Below, in pieces: positions 20,831-33,766 of a stretch of 64,000 nt of DNA. The translations under genes and the position numbers were made by a program. Position 1 is the stretch's first letter. Each line of letters starts with the position of its first letter. The notes under the pieces are model-generated. The model worked only from the letters and a program-made list of their open reading frames with translations, had not been told where the DNA came from and did not search any database. The DNA comes from Gracilaria gracilis (Eukaryota; Rhodophyta; Florideophyceae; Gracilariales; Gracilariaceae), in NCBI GenBank assembly GCA_030374805.1, contig JARGSG010000018.1, positions 62,001 to 126,000 of the forward strand. The letters run 5' to 3'.

Positions 20831-22499
20831 AGAGGCAGTGAGACGAACCTGAGATAAAACAAGCATCAATTGCGCAGAAAACAGAGTTATCGAAAGTATT
20901 GCAAAGCTGTCGGTTAAACCCTCACACGGTTGCTCAAACGACACGCACGAATGCGATTACCACTTAGCCGAATAGCCAAAGCGGCTTACGGTTAGTGACG
21001 CCAATGCACTATGAAAGCCGGAACAAAGAACAGAGATATTTTACTTCTTCAAAGGTGGAAAAGCTGCTTTTTGAAAGAGCTGGCCTGGGCCAAGACAAAA
21101 GCTTGCTCTCCTGGTGTTTTCCTTCTCCATTACAACAGTTCCATTCTAGTAACACTTGCACCGGCACTTTGCAAAAATCTTCTCTACAATGTCGCCGACA
21201 TATGTATGAATTGTTCAATGAACGTATACAAATCTCACAATAATATTATTTCACAATTAAAAGAATGGGGTCGTTCTTAACAAATGCAGCTCATTTGTTG
21301 TATAACGCACCCACGTGTCATAGTATCCTACCCCCATGCCTGTAGGGAGAGCAAATTTCCTTTCTTTTTCAGAGAGAGTTTTGGTGAGTTTGGCACATCC
21401 TCCCGGACGTCGATACAGCGAGTCAAGGGCCAAGTTGCGCGCACAGAAGTGTCAGCTCCCATGACCATGCCAGTCCAGATCGCGTACGTGTACACGCCCA
21501 AGAGGCCAGCAATATTCAACTTCTGAATAAATCAAAAACTTTTTGATGAATTTAATGAGCTGGCCATGCATATGGAGCGCTCTTCTCAAAATGTTTCTAA
21601 TGATAGTGGGCGACGCCCAATGGGGGTCGATTCGGACGGCTACCCGTTCGGTAGCATCCGGTATAAACTTGTCCAAATTATCCGAAATGATACTGAAAAA
21701 CCACTAATTGAATTTGAACTCACCGTATCCCGACAGCACTAGAAAAATTCCTGTACTTACAATTCCGCTGCTGCGACTCAAAAGTAGACCAACTATCCAT
21801 ATCTGAACTCAGTGATACGCCTTTTGTTTTAGATCAGAAAAAAAAAGGTCGGACCGATTTCAATCCGATGCGGTTTGATTGCTGTGCTTGCGAAGAGATT
21901 TGAAGTCCGAATGACTCCGTGTTTTTGTCGTTAAAACTCCGATTGTAATTGTCTGTTGACAGCTATAAGTAGAATTTTCACAGAAACAAACGCAACTTTT
22001 TGTGTCGCATGCAGTACATAACAATAAATCAAACGTCAAGAAAATGCTTTTGAAGCGCTTTAAGCAAGATTTCATTATCTATTTTAATGCTAACAGGAAG
22101 AGCGCGATAAAATGTGGTGAAATTACAAAGTAGTAGTATCTAATTGTTGTTTTTATCATCTGAAAAAATCCAATTTGTTTCTTTTGGCTCTTCCTTTTGT
22201 TCGAAACTGTTTGTTTAGCAATCCGTTAAGAATTATTTTGCTTTATTTTGTTTTACTCGTAGAAACAAATAACCGTTTCTGTTCGCAAAGCTTTTGGTGC
22301 CACTCATATTTGTTTGAAGATTATTGAAAACAAATATTACCCATTTGTAATTGTCGGTACGACATTTTTTTTCTCGGCGTTACCGATTGTTTTTGAAGTT
22401 ATTCAGGTTTTATTTGTCAGTAACCGTCTAATATCCGTATCAACACAGGGGAGTTCGTAAATAATATTTGTCCGGGTCGAACCCCAGTCGAACCCCACA
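20831..22499. other. Intergenic, nothing recognised
   Basis: AT-rich, with many short frames on both strands and none with recognisable motifs. Confidence 0.5.
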
Positions 22500-22634
22500 G
22501 GGCGTCTCCTGAAAATTCCTTAATTCACAAATCGCAAACGAAAAATGTTGCTTGGGCAGTGCCAAGTTGGCACCACCGTTAGCGCAACATTTTGCGTGAA
22601 TGCGAAATATATTTTGCGTTTTCAGGAGACGCCC
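22500..22634. mobile_element. 135-bp hairpin MITE
   Basis: Perfect 16-bp terminal inverted repeats GGGCGTCTCCTGAAAA (22500-22515) and their complement (22619-22634). Complementarity continues imperfectly inward (TGTTGC with GCAACA), so the whole unit can fold on itself. It has no coding capacity. Target duplication is unclear. Confidence 0.75.
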
Positions 22635-23295
22635 AGTATCTTTGGGAACATAATAAACATCAATCACAGAATTTTGTACAAACTTCTATTCCTCGATTAG
22701 CAGTGACATGAAGTCTGTCTCAACTTTGCTCAGCTGGTGACCGATGAAACCGAATGCAGTTCAACACTGTTTACGAGAATGGCTTTGAGCCGGTAATTTA
22801 TTAGGAGGACCTCATGGATGGATACGTTCGGTTTCTGTCATAAAAGTAGAAACTTTGTCAGAAAATTTTTCCCTCATGTTCTTGACAGATGATGATGAGA
22901 TCCCTCCCATTCGGTGCAGGATCGCCTGTGATCGTGCAACACAACCTTGTTCCATTTGCAATAAACTGTTGATTCAATGAACTCTATCATTCGCTCCAAT
23001 TAAAATCGCACTGACCATGCTCCACATGCCCTCGTGGTTCACTCGTGATGGCCACGGACAAATCTGTGCATTTGAATGTTTGCTGTTTCAATAAATTGAC
23101 GAGCAATGCTCCGCTGGGCTCGGAGTTCAGCATCAAGCTTCTCAAGATGAGTGTTCCCGCTACAAATTGAACAGGATCATGACGGTTACTATCCCTATCG
23201 CACAAGAAGGAACAATAATTCAAGAAGTTTACATGGGGACGGCTTTTATTTTCAGTAGCAAGTGCTGGACCGAGAGCTGCACATGCAGTTTAGCC
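22635..23295. other. Intergenic, nothing recognised
   Basis: No gene or repeat recognised between the MITE and the 3' end of the leucine-rich-repeat-like gene. Confidence 0.5.
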
Positions 23296-24370
23296 CTAGA
23301 ACAGAACTTGTTCACTGGTAAGATGAACTCTGGTGCCTTGAGCCTCCGCAATAGAATCGTCCTCCAAATCCACGTTGAAATGGGAGACGGTACACGGCGG
23401 CAGCGACGACAGTGGATACAGCTGTGGCCGCCGTTCCAGCGAATCCATGAAGCGTTTCCACACCTCCGGCGCACGACTCGGGCTCTGGTTCCTCTTTCCA
23501 TTCAAGCTCTTCACGTCCTTCTCCGTGATTTGCTTATTGAGATCCCAGATGCGAAAGCGCCACATTTCATAACAACACGCAAGGTTGACCATCTTCAGTT
23601 TGGGCGCGGACAGAATCTCAATCTGCCCCGTTCCCTCCGAGCGTATCAGCACAAACGAGGTACAGTTCGGCAGCACCATGTAGTTGGGCCCGTACGCAAA
23701 CCACATCTTGTGCGACAAGAAGCTCTGCAGCTTTGTGCAGCGCGTGAGACTGAGCCCTAGATCGGAACGAGCATCCAGGCGACAGTAGTCAATCTGCAGC
23801 TCCTTCAACTCCGGCAATGCCAGGTCCAAAATGACCTCATCGTTGCGCGGGCCCATCGGGTTGGAGATCTGCACGCTCTCGAGCGCGGGCATGTGCGTGG
23901 CGGAGAAGGAGATGGCGCTGAGACGCACGCCGTCGAGTCGCAGACGCTTGAGCTTGGGCATGTCGCCGGCGCGGCAGAAGTTGAGCACGGAGCTTGCCTC
24001 GACGTCGTTGGTGGCGATGGTGAGCGAGCGGATTCTGGCGTGGCGCTGCGCGATGAAGTCGACGAGTTGCTGCTGCGTCGGACCGAGGTGCGACGCCCAC
24101 ACGGCGTTGCCGGAGCGGTCGAGGAGGAACCGAGATCCATGGCGGCGGGCGCAGGCGATGGGGAAGAGGAAGGCGGGCGGTGGGGGTGGGGAGAGGGAGT
24201 GGGTGGGGGGACGGAGGGAGTGAGGACGGCGGTGAGGGAAGGCGGAAGGGGAGGCGGATGCGGCAAGGGCTCTGAGGTTGCGCAGCTTTGGCCTTTTCGA
24301 GCGGCGTTTGGCAGCGGTGTTTCGGTTTCCAAATCTCGCGCCAACAGATACGCTTTGCGTGGCGGTCGGG
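23296..24370 (-). CDS. Leucine-rich-repeat-like protein, 5' end missing
   Basis: The best-supported part is the last 268 residues. They carry irregular leucine-rich repeats of 24-28 residues (MPKLKRLRLDGVRL, MPALESVQISNP, LPELKELQIDYCRL, CTKLQSFLSHKM, APKLKMVNLACC), as in F-box/FBD-type LRR proteins. The frame stays open upstream through IACARRHGSRFLLDRSGN and a basic KRRSKRPK patch to the MITE border at 24373 without any ATG, so the original start was probably displaced by the MITE/copia insertion. An F-box can be suspected but not shown. If transcribed now it would need a new start. The likely role, if it is F-box-like, is substrate recognition for an SCF ubiquitin ligase; this is inference. 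Confidence 0.5.
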
Positions 24371-24500
24371 CGGGGAGTTGCGGGAAATTCGCCAATTTTA
24401 GATTGTTATTGATAGAGTGATTGTCATGAGTTTCGTGCATGGTTTGATCCTGTAGTGTAAATATTTTGAAACTATTATTGTCAGCACGTGTGGCTCACCG

Positions 24501-24705
24501 TGTTGATACCGGTCGGCCTCTTGCAAGGCGAGAGCGCCACACACGCGTCATTTGTGCGCAGTGCAACGCCCGGCGCACAGCAATGCGCCGGTGGGTTGCA
24601 CTGGCAAAATAAATTGCGCGACCGTCCGGCTCGGCGCTCTGCCCGCCGGCGGTCAACTATGCGCGCACTTCGCTCGACCCCTTTCGCCCCCGCTCGCGCG
24701 CTACA
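24501..24705 (+). repeat. 5' LTR of copia E2
   Basis: 205 bp, TGTTGATACC...GCGCTACA, GC-rich compared with the element interior. Confidence 0.95.
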
Positions 24706-25997
24706 TGGTAGCATCGCCTGGGGCTCGCTGCCCCGGGCCGCCATCATCTACAAACATGCTCCGCCTCCTTCCTCGCTTTCCGTCGTTCTTTAACGGCGCG
24801 CATGCAACTACTCAGGCTTTCAACTTTGGACGATTGCGCGTTGCAGATACCAAGGCTTGCCTGCCCGAAGGTATGTTGTGGCTACGGCTCTGTGCGCGTA
24901 ATCCATTGCAAACAATTGACTCAGTGAAAGGCTTCCATAATCTGTCGATCTGGTGTGGCTTAGAAAGTCTTTTCACGCAATCAGGATAACGACACTTTAC
25001 TTTTTCTTCCTGTACTGCTGTATTGTTCACAAATTTTGGATAACGATGAACTACATTGGTTGTTCTTTTTGTTTTCTACATTTTTGCCAAGCGCTTCATT
25101 CAAGTTACAATTATGCGCTTACTTGGCTCGGCTTATCAGGTATTCTATGGTTTGGATATCAAGGGGTCTGCTTCGGGCAAAACCACTAAACGAAGGTTAC
25201 CCTCTGTGTGTTCTGGGAAGCTCGACAGTGTCTCTGAATATTCTACGATTCTGTTCGCCGCTTGCGAAACATTTTCTACGCTTATTCCTTTCCATTTCTA
25301 CGGACGTCGTGAATTTTTCGTGCCTATGACGATTCGACGCACGTAAAAACTTTACACCTCTCCTTACCAAGCACGAGCGATTGCGCGACAAGCTGATTCG
25401 TCGCGCAATCTCAGGTGAATTCTCTCCCTGGTTGTAATTCTTCCCATCATTCATGCGGACGTAACCACGAAGGTTTTTTTCCGATACATTCTAGACGGAG
25501 ATTCTGGTTTGTCGGGTTTTAAGTGTCTTCTGGCAGTCTTCGTCAAAGAGCTCTACTTTTGGTTCTTGTCAAGACGTCGGTACTCGCCGTGTTCCTTCTT
25601 TTGCCGCAACTCACTTCTTTTGTACAGAGACAACGCTCTCTATTACCTTACTACGTAATCAGCATCCGTTTTGTTTCATTCTTTGTTTGAGAAAGTGAAG
25701 TACCCTCCGCTTTGCGGGTGCGGGAAGATCCTTCAAAGGTCTGTTTGTTGTGGTGCGGGGTTAGCTGCTTAATTGCGGGGACCCGTCCTACATCGATCGC
25801 CTGGCTCCCAAGGTTGGGCCAGGAACATCTCAAGTTCACACCTCCTCCACCGGTAGGGGACTGGCGAAGTTGAAGAATAAGAAGTTGAAGAAGTTTAAGG
25901 AGAAGAAGAAACGTTCCTACCCCATAGGTCGCGATATCCTTATCTCGTAGAAGAAGTTTGATCATACACTTCTCTCCGTCGCTCCCCGGACGCCATC

Positions 25998-26850
25998 AAT
26001 GTCGGGCACAAATGAGGGTCTCCTTGGCAGGCTTCCAAAGCTCAAGGTCCCCACCGACTACATCCTCTGGCGTCGTCGTCTTCTTGCGTATCTCCGCAGA
26101 GACGACCCCATTTCTCTCCGGTCTTGACCCACGTCCTGATGGGTTCAACCCCACAAACCGGGCAATGAGAACTTGGTTCGAGAAATCTGTGAAGGCGAAG
26201 AGTACTATCACCCTCTGTCTCGGTGACTCTCCGCTTGCTCTCGTTCGCACGTTTGTCGACGATGATGACAAAATGGCCAAAGATCTCTGGGATGAACTGC
26301 AGCGCGTGTACACAACCTCCAACGCACAAGCTGTGCAGAACATCCGCCATCGTCTGGACACATTGGTATACAAGGGACAGCGAAGACTGGAACAAGCACG
26401 TCGCTAAGTTCCTGGAAGTAGTTGGGGAACTGGCCACCTTCGATGAGGAACTTTCAGAGGAAAGACAAAGTCCTCCAAACTCATTCGAAGTCTCCCCAAC
26501 TCCTTTGCTCCCTTGGCCATGATGTCGAACCTAACTGCAGTGGGCTTCGACTCCATCGTGAAACGCTGTCGAAGCTGAGGTCGCTCGTCGCAAAAACCCT
26601 AACAACCCGACACCCTCCGCTCCTTCGTCCACCCCCACTACCCAGCCCAAAAGCCAACGCGGCAAACAAGGGTGGTCAGAAGCAGCGAAACCGTCGTTAC
26701 AAGTCCTCGGCTACCAAGAGCCGCTACGATGACAATTGCTACTACTGCGGTCGTCGTGGACACTACGCTCGAGATTGCTACAAACGAAAACGTGAGGAGT
26801 CTGACAATAATGATAACCAACACAACTCCAACGGGACGACAACAATCTAA
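25998..26850 (+). pseudogene. E2 gag region with CCHC zinc knuckle
   Basis: Begins around ATG 25998 (MSGTNEGLLGRLPKLKVP), a typical copia gag start. It carries a zinc knuckle CYYCGRRGHYARDC near 26.75 kb in a basic, Asn-rich tail. It belongs to the broken E2 copy. Confidence 0.75.
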
Positions 26851-27059
26851 TCGCAACAACGGTGGTTCTCGTCGCTCACAATATGGGTCCCCACAAAGGA
26901 GGGCAAACGTCATTCCAACTGGAACTCAGGGTTTGCACCAAGGGGGGATGGAAATGATAATCGTAACTCAAATCATAACTCTAAACCTCGTTCATATGTG
27001 GTGCAAAGGAATGATGATCCGCCTCCTTCACCTGGCTTCAACTGCAATATGGCCAAGTT

Positions 27060-30000
27060 CAAGAGTAAGATCGCTCTTCTTTCTCAAACGAAATTGGACT
27101 CAGCCTATATTGACTCAGGGGCAACTCATCACTTCTTCCATTCGCGGAAGTCGTTCATCCTCGCTACGAACGAATTGAGATCGAGACTGTTCAGGCTGCC
27201 TCAGGAACAGCTCGTCTCGTTGGCAAAGGTCATGTCTGGATACCTTTGAACCGTGGTACAGTCCATCGAGGCTTACCACGCGCCTGCCTTTGAGTCGAAC
27301 ATCCTTTCTGTTGGCGTTCTCAGTGTAGAGTTCATGGTGATGTTCACTTCCACCATTCGGCCATTCAATGGATGTTTCATCATGGATCCTAACCGAAACT
27401 CTGAAATCATTTGGGAAAACGGAAATCAACCAAGGCCTCTTCGTCATGGACCTCGCTGATAACGACAAACAAGTGATGGTCGTGAACGCAAGTAACAGCA
27501 ATCAGGAGCTGGCTTTGGAATGGCACGGTCGAACTGGTCATCTTCACCCAAGTAGATACCAGAACCTTTCCAAGTCTTTCGACTCTGTGCCTTACTTTCA
27601 ACGTTCCATCTTGGAGTCGTTGACGTGCGTCCCTTGCCTCACAGGCAAGAAGAAACGGAACCCCAATCACCGCCCGGGTCGCGATCCGTTTCGACGTTAA
27701 GGTCCCTTGGAACTTATCCACATGGACCTGTCGGGAAAGATTTCGCCATCTCTCTCTGGTGCAATCTACGCCATGGCCGTACTGGATGACCACACTTCCA
27801 AGTCGGACGTTTTCTTCTTGATGGACAAGACAGGTGCTAGTGTTTTGAAGCACCTGGCTTGGTACAAACGCAGATCGGAGCTAGAACTTAACCACTCGTT
27901 TCGCTTGAAGAATGTTCGCCTGGACGGGGCCGGCGAACACAAAAGCAGTGAGTTGGACACTTTCTGCTTCGATCATGGCATACTCTTGGACTACTCCCCT
28001 GCCTACGCCTCCGAATCTAATGGAGCCGCGGAGAGGCTTATCCAAGAACATTGGACCAGGGCTCGTGTACTTCTCTTCGCGAGCAAACTGCCCATTTCCT
28101 TCTGGGCAGAGGCAATGAACCATTCCAACTGGCTCCGAAATAGGGCTCCATCTTCAAGGATACAAGGACGGATACCGATTCTGGAGTGGAATCCGTCCAT
28201 TATAATCGACTTTACGAACATTTCGAACTTTGGTCAGCCTGGCTACGCCTTTGTATATCGGTCCAAGACCGTGGCATCAAAGAAGTTCCTCCCCCGTTCT
28301 GTCTTCGCGCACTTCGTGGGCATGCAAAGCGACACCACACTCGCCCGTGTGTTTGTGCCGGGGAAGAACTCGGTCGTCACTTGCCGTATTCTGGACTTCA
28401 AGGCTGTCAACTCCTCTCCTCTTCCAAACATCTCCACCCTTCTGGAGGGTATAACTCGCCAACAGGAGACAGAGCGGACGGACCATACCTCACAGACCGA
28501 TAACGGTCCTGACTTGGAGGACCACCTGGTAAAGGCGATGACAACAATCGCGCATAACTTTCCAAATGTATGGGTCTCCAAGAAAACTGTGTATGACCCC
28601 AACGTTCCAAGTAGTTTCAAGGACGCGTGCAGAGATCCCGGTTGGTGTGAGGCCATCGACCGCGAGATGAACGCACTCATCCGCCGTAACACTTGGGAAC
28701 TTATACCCAGGGAATCCTAGATGAAACCGGTTCCGTATACTTGGGTCTTCAAGAAGAAGATGTTGGATGGAGTCGGGAAGAAGTTCTTGAAGAAGGCACG
28801 CTGCTGTCTACGGGGAGACAAACAGAAGCCCTTCATTGACTTCGATCCATTCAACACTTATGCGCCAGTAGCCTGTCATGAAGCACTACGCATTCTTCTC
28901 TCAGTTGCTGCCGCACAAAACCTTTTACTGGAGGGAGCAGACATATCAAATGCCTACTTATATGGAAAACTGGATGTTCCGATAATTATGGAACAACCCT
29001 CTAACTCCACTGGCAATGTGGAGAAGACAGGCCATGTCTGCAAACTGCTTAACTCCATCTACGGTGCTGTCCAAGCTGGAATAATATGGGGTTCCCTCTT
29101 TTCTGAAGCTCTCCTATCATGGAACTTTGTGACATCAGCTCTCGACTCTCGCGTCTTCATGTTCCGCGAGCAGGACAACTTCCTGATCTTGGCTGTTATA
29201 GTCGACGACTGCGCATTCGCTGCCAACAATGCCAAACTTCTAAATGACTTCAAACACAAACTGTCTGCAACGTTTGATGTGAAGCTCTATGGGGAGCTGA
29301 AGTCATTCATAGGTTGGAATATTCAGCGATCTCCTTCCGGCATTAAGGTTAATCAATATGGATATGCACTACAAATTCTCAAGAAGTTTTGTATGCAACA
29401 GTGCAATGCAGTTGGATCACCTTTCCCTACGGCTGCCAATGTACTGCCATCTGGTGAGGAAGACGTCATTCTTTCGACAGATGATCATGCAGAGTATAGG
29501 TCAGGGATTGGTGCATTACTTTACATTTCTGTATCTACCCGTCCTGACCTTTCCTTTCCCATATCAGCGCTCTCAAGGCATTTACATAACCCATGTGAAC
29601 GACACTTATCGCTGCTCAAACGATTATTTAGGTACTTGGCTGGCACTATGGATTATGGACTTCATTTTCCAGCCCACCGTCCTATTTCTCCCGCCTCACT
29701 CTGTGCGTACGCTGACGCCGATTGGGGGGGATGCATTGAGACTCGTAAGTCCACAACAGGGTACGTTATCGTCGTCAACGACGCACCAGTCATGTGGAAA
29801 TCAAAGCGTCAAACGGTAATTGCGCTATCTTCGGCAGAGGCGGAGTATATCGCTCTTTCTACCTGCGCGAAAGACCTTTCGTGGATAGGAAAGATGTATT
29901 TTGAATTCGCACACATCCAGCCTTGGAGCGAGGATCTATGGTTCGAAGCCACAAAGATCATGAATAATAGCTCGGCTGCTATATCTTTGACCACGAGTCC

Positions 30001-30187
30001 ACAGATATCTGCTCGAAACAAGCACATCGATTTGAAGACGCACCATGTGCGGGACCTGGAGAGAGGTCAAATTATTAAGCTGTGCAAAATCCCAAGGAGT
30101 CAACAGATCGCTGACATACTGACAAAGTGTGCGTCCCTCCCAGAAGTGAGGAGGATGGTCAGCTTGATGCATATTGACTCGTTCTAG
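27060..30187 (+). pseudogene. E2 pol region: protease, integrase, RT, RNase H
   Basis: Domains in order: protease (DSGATHHFF near 27.1 kb), GAG-pre-integrase with WHGRTGHLH and CVPC (about 27.5-27.65 kb), integrase core (MDLSGKIS, RLDGAGEH, SNGAAERL; about 27.7-28.3 kb), reverse transcriptase (GADISNAYLYGKLD, AVIVDDCAFA; 28.7-29.5 kb) and RNase H (ADADWGG, SSAEAEYIAL; 29.7-30.1 kb). This is classical Ty1/copia organisation. It is part of a broken copy. Confidence 0.9.
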
Positions 30188-30659
30188 GAAGAATTGTTGG
30201 AGTCTACTGACTACACTAACTACTTTGTTATGTTTTGTTTTGTCTCTTTTGTTTGCTACATGTTTGAATGTCTGAATAATTGTTTATGAATGTGTGTGAT
30301 TCACAACCTTCTCCGTTTTCCCACAGAGGTACATGTGTTTTTGTCCCAAAGGGTGTTTACATGATACCTGGGTTTTGGAGTTTACTGGTGTGAACAAGTA
30401 ATGACTCCCCAGCTTGGAGGTGATGGAACTATGTGTGTGATGCGTTATGTATGAATGTTTTTATATTATGTTTTGAATGTTGCACCACGCCTTTGGTATT
30501 TGCAAGATAATGCCAGAGAAGAGACAGATTTGCAGAGAAATCGTGTCTACAGACCCTGCTCTTTGGTCGTTGATATTATGCTTTACTTGTGAATTGGGCT
30601 CAGTAACTAGATGCTTATAAGTGGTGTAGGAAGAGTAGTCGCTTCGCCTTGAGGGACGG

Positions 30660-30864
30660 TGTTGATACCGGTCGGCCTCTTGCAAGGCGAGAGCGCCACA
30701 CACGCGTCATTTGTGCGCAGTGCAACGCCCGGCGCACAGCAATGCGCCGGTGGGTTGCACTGGCAAAATAAATTGCGCGACCGTCCGGCTCGGCGCTCTG
30801 CCCGCCGGCGGTCAACTATGCGCGCACTTCGCTCGACCCCTTTCGCCCCCGCTCGCGCGCTACA
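30660..30864 (+). repeat. 3' LTR of copia E2
   Basis: Appears identical to 24501-24705; followed by the target duplication CACCG. Confidence 0.95.
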
Positions 30865-31432
30865 CACCGTGCTCCTTTCGCGTCAAGAGTTCACACTTCT
30901 ACGCACACTTTCAACCTCTCCACACGATTCTGCATGCACTACAGCTATTGACCCTGCAAGGCTGACATATACAATTTCTAACGCTTACAGTGGCGTAGTG
31001 CAGCAACTGCTACAAGAAACATGTGACATTCAACTTTCCGTTTTTATTTAGAATTTCAATGAGTGCGAATTTCCCGCATCTCCCAGCAGCAGAATTCCCA
31101 AGCATCGTCATACTTTCATTGTGTAGCCTACACATCAGTTGAGGGTACACATTATCAATACGCGCCCGCAGATTCTCAGTGCCAATTGAAGTCTTCCCTT
31201 TCGCACCGTCTCCCATAGTCCTAATCCAATATTCTACTCTTTCAGTTCTTCTTCGCTTTGGTATCCCAATTGAATCGAAAACCCGCTATTTCCAGCACTC
31301 CCCAGTATCTCTTCAAAAGATTCTCCGGTTTCTTCAAGACTAGCTAAGATCTACTTTCAGAGAGGATATGTTACCAGGCCTCAAATACTATCTGCCTCCA
31401 GCACGAATTTGACCAATATTCTTGTGCCTGTG

Positions 31433-31480
31433 ACAGATGGTTGATCTGTGCAGATACTGCTACACAGATCAAACATCTGT
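31433..31480. repeat. Hairpin, 18-bp arms with one mismatch, 12-base loop
   Basis: Arms ACAGATGGTTGATCTGTG (31433-31450) and CACAGATCAAACATCTGT (31463-31480). Confidence 0.85.
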
Positions 31481-31686
31481 GTTGCATGTATAACACTTGT
31501 GCTTATCATCTGTGCTCTCCACCAAGGCTTTGCCCGATGCAGCCACCACAGAGTTCCTCTGCAGCTTGTAATGTTCCATCGAATTCGGAGCTGTACCCCA
31601 AATCTTCTACCATATCTCTCCAAAGAGAGATGAGCTGCATACTGATATACTGTACTTGATACACATCGTAATTGTATGTGCCTATT

Positions 31687-31912
31687 TGTAATACAACGTA
31701 GAGCTACAAGCCTGGACCACGCTTGAGCACCGTAATCGGCATGTAGCTCACGCTTTAGGAGAGAGACAGTAGGTCACTCTGATGAGACATGTCTAGTAGC
31801 TTGTAGTTTAGTCAGACCGCTAGGTAGACAGCTACAGCACTATAAAGAGAGCGTCATCCGGCCTTCCCTCCGTCGGAGAAGGCCAGACTTCATTCAACCT
31901 CTCTGTGTTACA
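31687..31912 (+). repeat. Solo LTR, family S, copy 2
   Basis: 226 bp starting TGTAATACAACG and ending TGTGTTACA, with TATA-like CTATAAAGAG about 70 bases before the end. Flanks CTATT and GTATT match in four of five positions, as expected for an aged target duplication. Same family as 17290-17514. Confidence 0.7.
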
Positions 31913-33766
31913 GTATTGATAGAGCTCCTGCAACGAATCTGCTCAGTGGGGAGATACGCGATTTAGCAGGTTTACGCTATCTTAATAGTGCTTAGGTAGT
32001 GAGTAGTTGTCGATGAACGACGTTTTCCAACAGGCATCAATAAATTATACTTTCTACAACTACACTACGCTTCTTTGCGACAGTCGAATACGACTTCAAC
32101 GTGACGCAGCCGCAGCGGCGGTCGTTAGTCCGTCTCCACATGCAACCCTGAGAGGGCCACAACTGTGCGCTCCGAAATTGTCTGATAGAACAGCGCCACC
32201 GGGCGCCACGACACTGGACTTCGTTGGTTCTGTACTCTAGCTCGTTTAGGAGCCAGATCACTTTTGTCGACAGATTCGACCCTTTTCTACGATTGATCTT
32301 CGGGTTCTCCCCTGAGCACATGTACATGTTCCCCTATTCTTTGAAACGCTACGCATGCCGTGCTCGGGAAGCTTCGCGCCTCTTCCACGCCAATGCGATC
32401 GAGCTATTTGTAGAGCCCACATAACTTAAGTTCATACGCGGCACACATCAGCTCAGCAATCAACTGCAAGTCCTTTTTTCTATGATCTTGCCTTAATCGT
32501 CCAGATACTTGAAATGGGTTGGGTCACATTTGACTCACCGGCGTAAAAGTGTCGGCATTACGAGTCGTGAAGTTGGGACTCGCAACTAAAGTGCCATCTA
32601 TCTAACCTTTTCATATTTCTCTAAATGCAGTGCGCCTAACTTGTTTGCTTAGCACGTGCTGCGGAGGTTATAAATTACCATTCGGCCCACCAATACCTCT
32701 TTTCCTTGTTTTCTTTTCTTTTTTCCTTCAACGGTTATGTGTTATCCATTCATTATTTCAATTCGATTATGAGAATCATCTCTCGGCAATGAGATATATG
32801 AGAGGGACCGGGACGAGCATCTGTCCCGAAACCGATGGCTGCATTAGGAGCTCTCTCGTTTGCAATATTTGCATTCCGCTTGTATCCAAAAGGCAAAGGA
32901 CACGTCCAGCAGGAGCGCGGACGGTTCCCAAATTGAGATAATAATATTATCTTATAAAGCTCGGTTCCACATGTAGCACAAATGGTGCTACTGTTCTGGC
33001 GAAGCGTACGTGAGGAATAAAACAGTTTCATTGCAAAATGACTTCAATTTCATTCATGGAGTGAAAGGAGAGGAGGCGCATTTGCGTTTGTGGGCTCTGT
33101 CCCACTCAGACGACGTGGACGCGTGGCATACGCGAAGAACTGACACAAGTGGTTTCGCTTTGTTTAGATCAATCAGCGTTTGGAGAAGCAAGCTTCTCTC
33201 AGAAACAAAAGTGGCAAAGCCGCTGCTGCGTGCTTTAGATGAGTTCGCAATGCTCGAATTTGCCCAAAATGGCTTTGTGTTTTGATCTAATGGCCCGTTT
33301 TCCAGCCTGTAGAGCTTTGCGGGCAAAAGTGTTTTCAAATTTAGCTCAAACCTTCATGTAGGGACGAAGCGAAGGAAGATGAAGAACAGAAGAACAGTGC
33401 GAATGTATGTGAATGGCAGTGAGGCACGATCACGAAGGCGACGGGCACGGATGCTGCATGATGGTGACTCAGGTCGGTATGGCAGCACTAGAACTCACTG
33501 ATGCCACTCCCGCCCACCAGCTGCTCCAAGTGCCAGCACTGGCTGTTGTCTATGTCGTTTGTTTCTATATCTCCGTCTGAAATCCGATTCCAACCAATGC
33601 AAGCCAACTTTCACGAGCACGAACGCAGAATTCTGAACAACGTCTGTCAATCTAATTGAGGAATAACTTCATTGTTTACTGTGAATTCACATGATTGTCG
33701 TATATCTTTCATGTGAACGTTTTCGATATGAGAGGGTTGCAATATCCCCTCCACGAGCGCAAATGA

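Larger units (their letters stand above)
24501..30864 (+). mobile_element. Ty1/copia retrotransposon E2, young insertion
   Basis: 6364 bp. The two 205-bp LTRs look identical base for base. The 5-bp target duplication CACCG lies at 24496-24500 and 30865-30869, and the MITE sequence resumes exactly after it. TGGTAGCATCGCC after the 5' LTR lies in the primer-binding position; GAGGGACGG precedes the 3' LTR. The leader between LTR and gag is long (about 1.3 kb). Gag, protease, integrase, RT and RNase H follow in copia order. The coding part is broken, with about five breaks, despite LTRs that suggest almost no age. Confidence 0.9.
24373..31084. mobile_element. MITE D, split by copia E2
   Basis: The left part 24373-24500 and the right part 30870-31084 match the two ends of the TIR element at 7189-7941, with the same TIR core TGCGGGAAATTCGC. 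Without the inserted copia and its target duplication the MITE is about 343 bp, against 753 bp for relic A, and lacks the centre of A. It cannot encode a transposase. Confidence 0.8.
31085..33766. other. Non-coding stretch with a hairpin and a solo LTR
   Basis: No convincing gene in 2.7 kb. It holds the hairpin at 31433-31480 and the solo LTR at 31687-31912. The remainder is unrecognised. Confidence 0.5.

Noticed and set aside
23167-23760. 197-codon plus-strand frame across the leucine-rich-repeat-like gene
   Set aside because: Shadow of the minus-strand frame, which shows regular LRR spacing.
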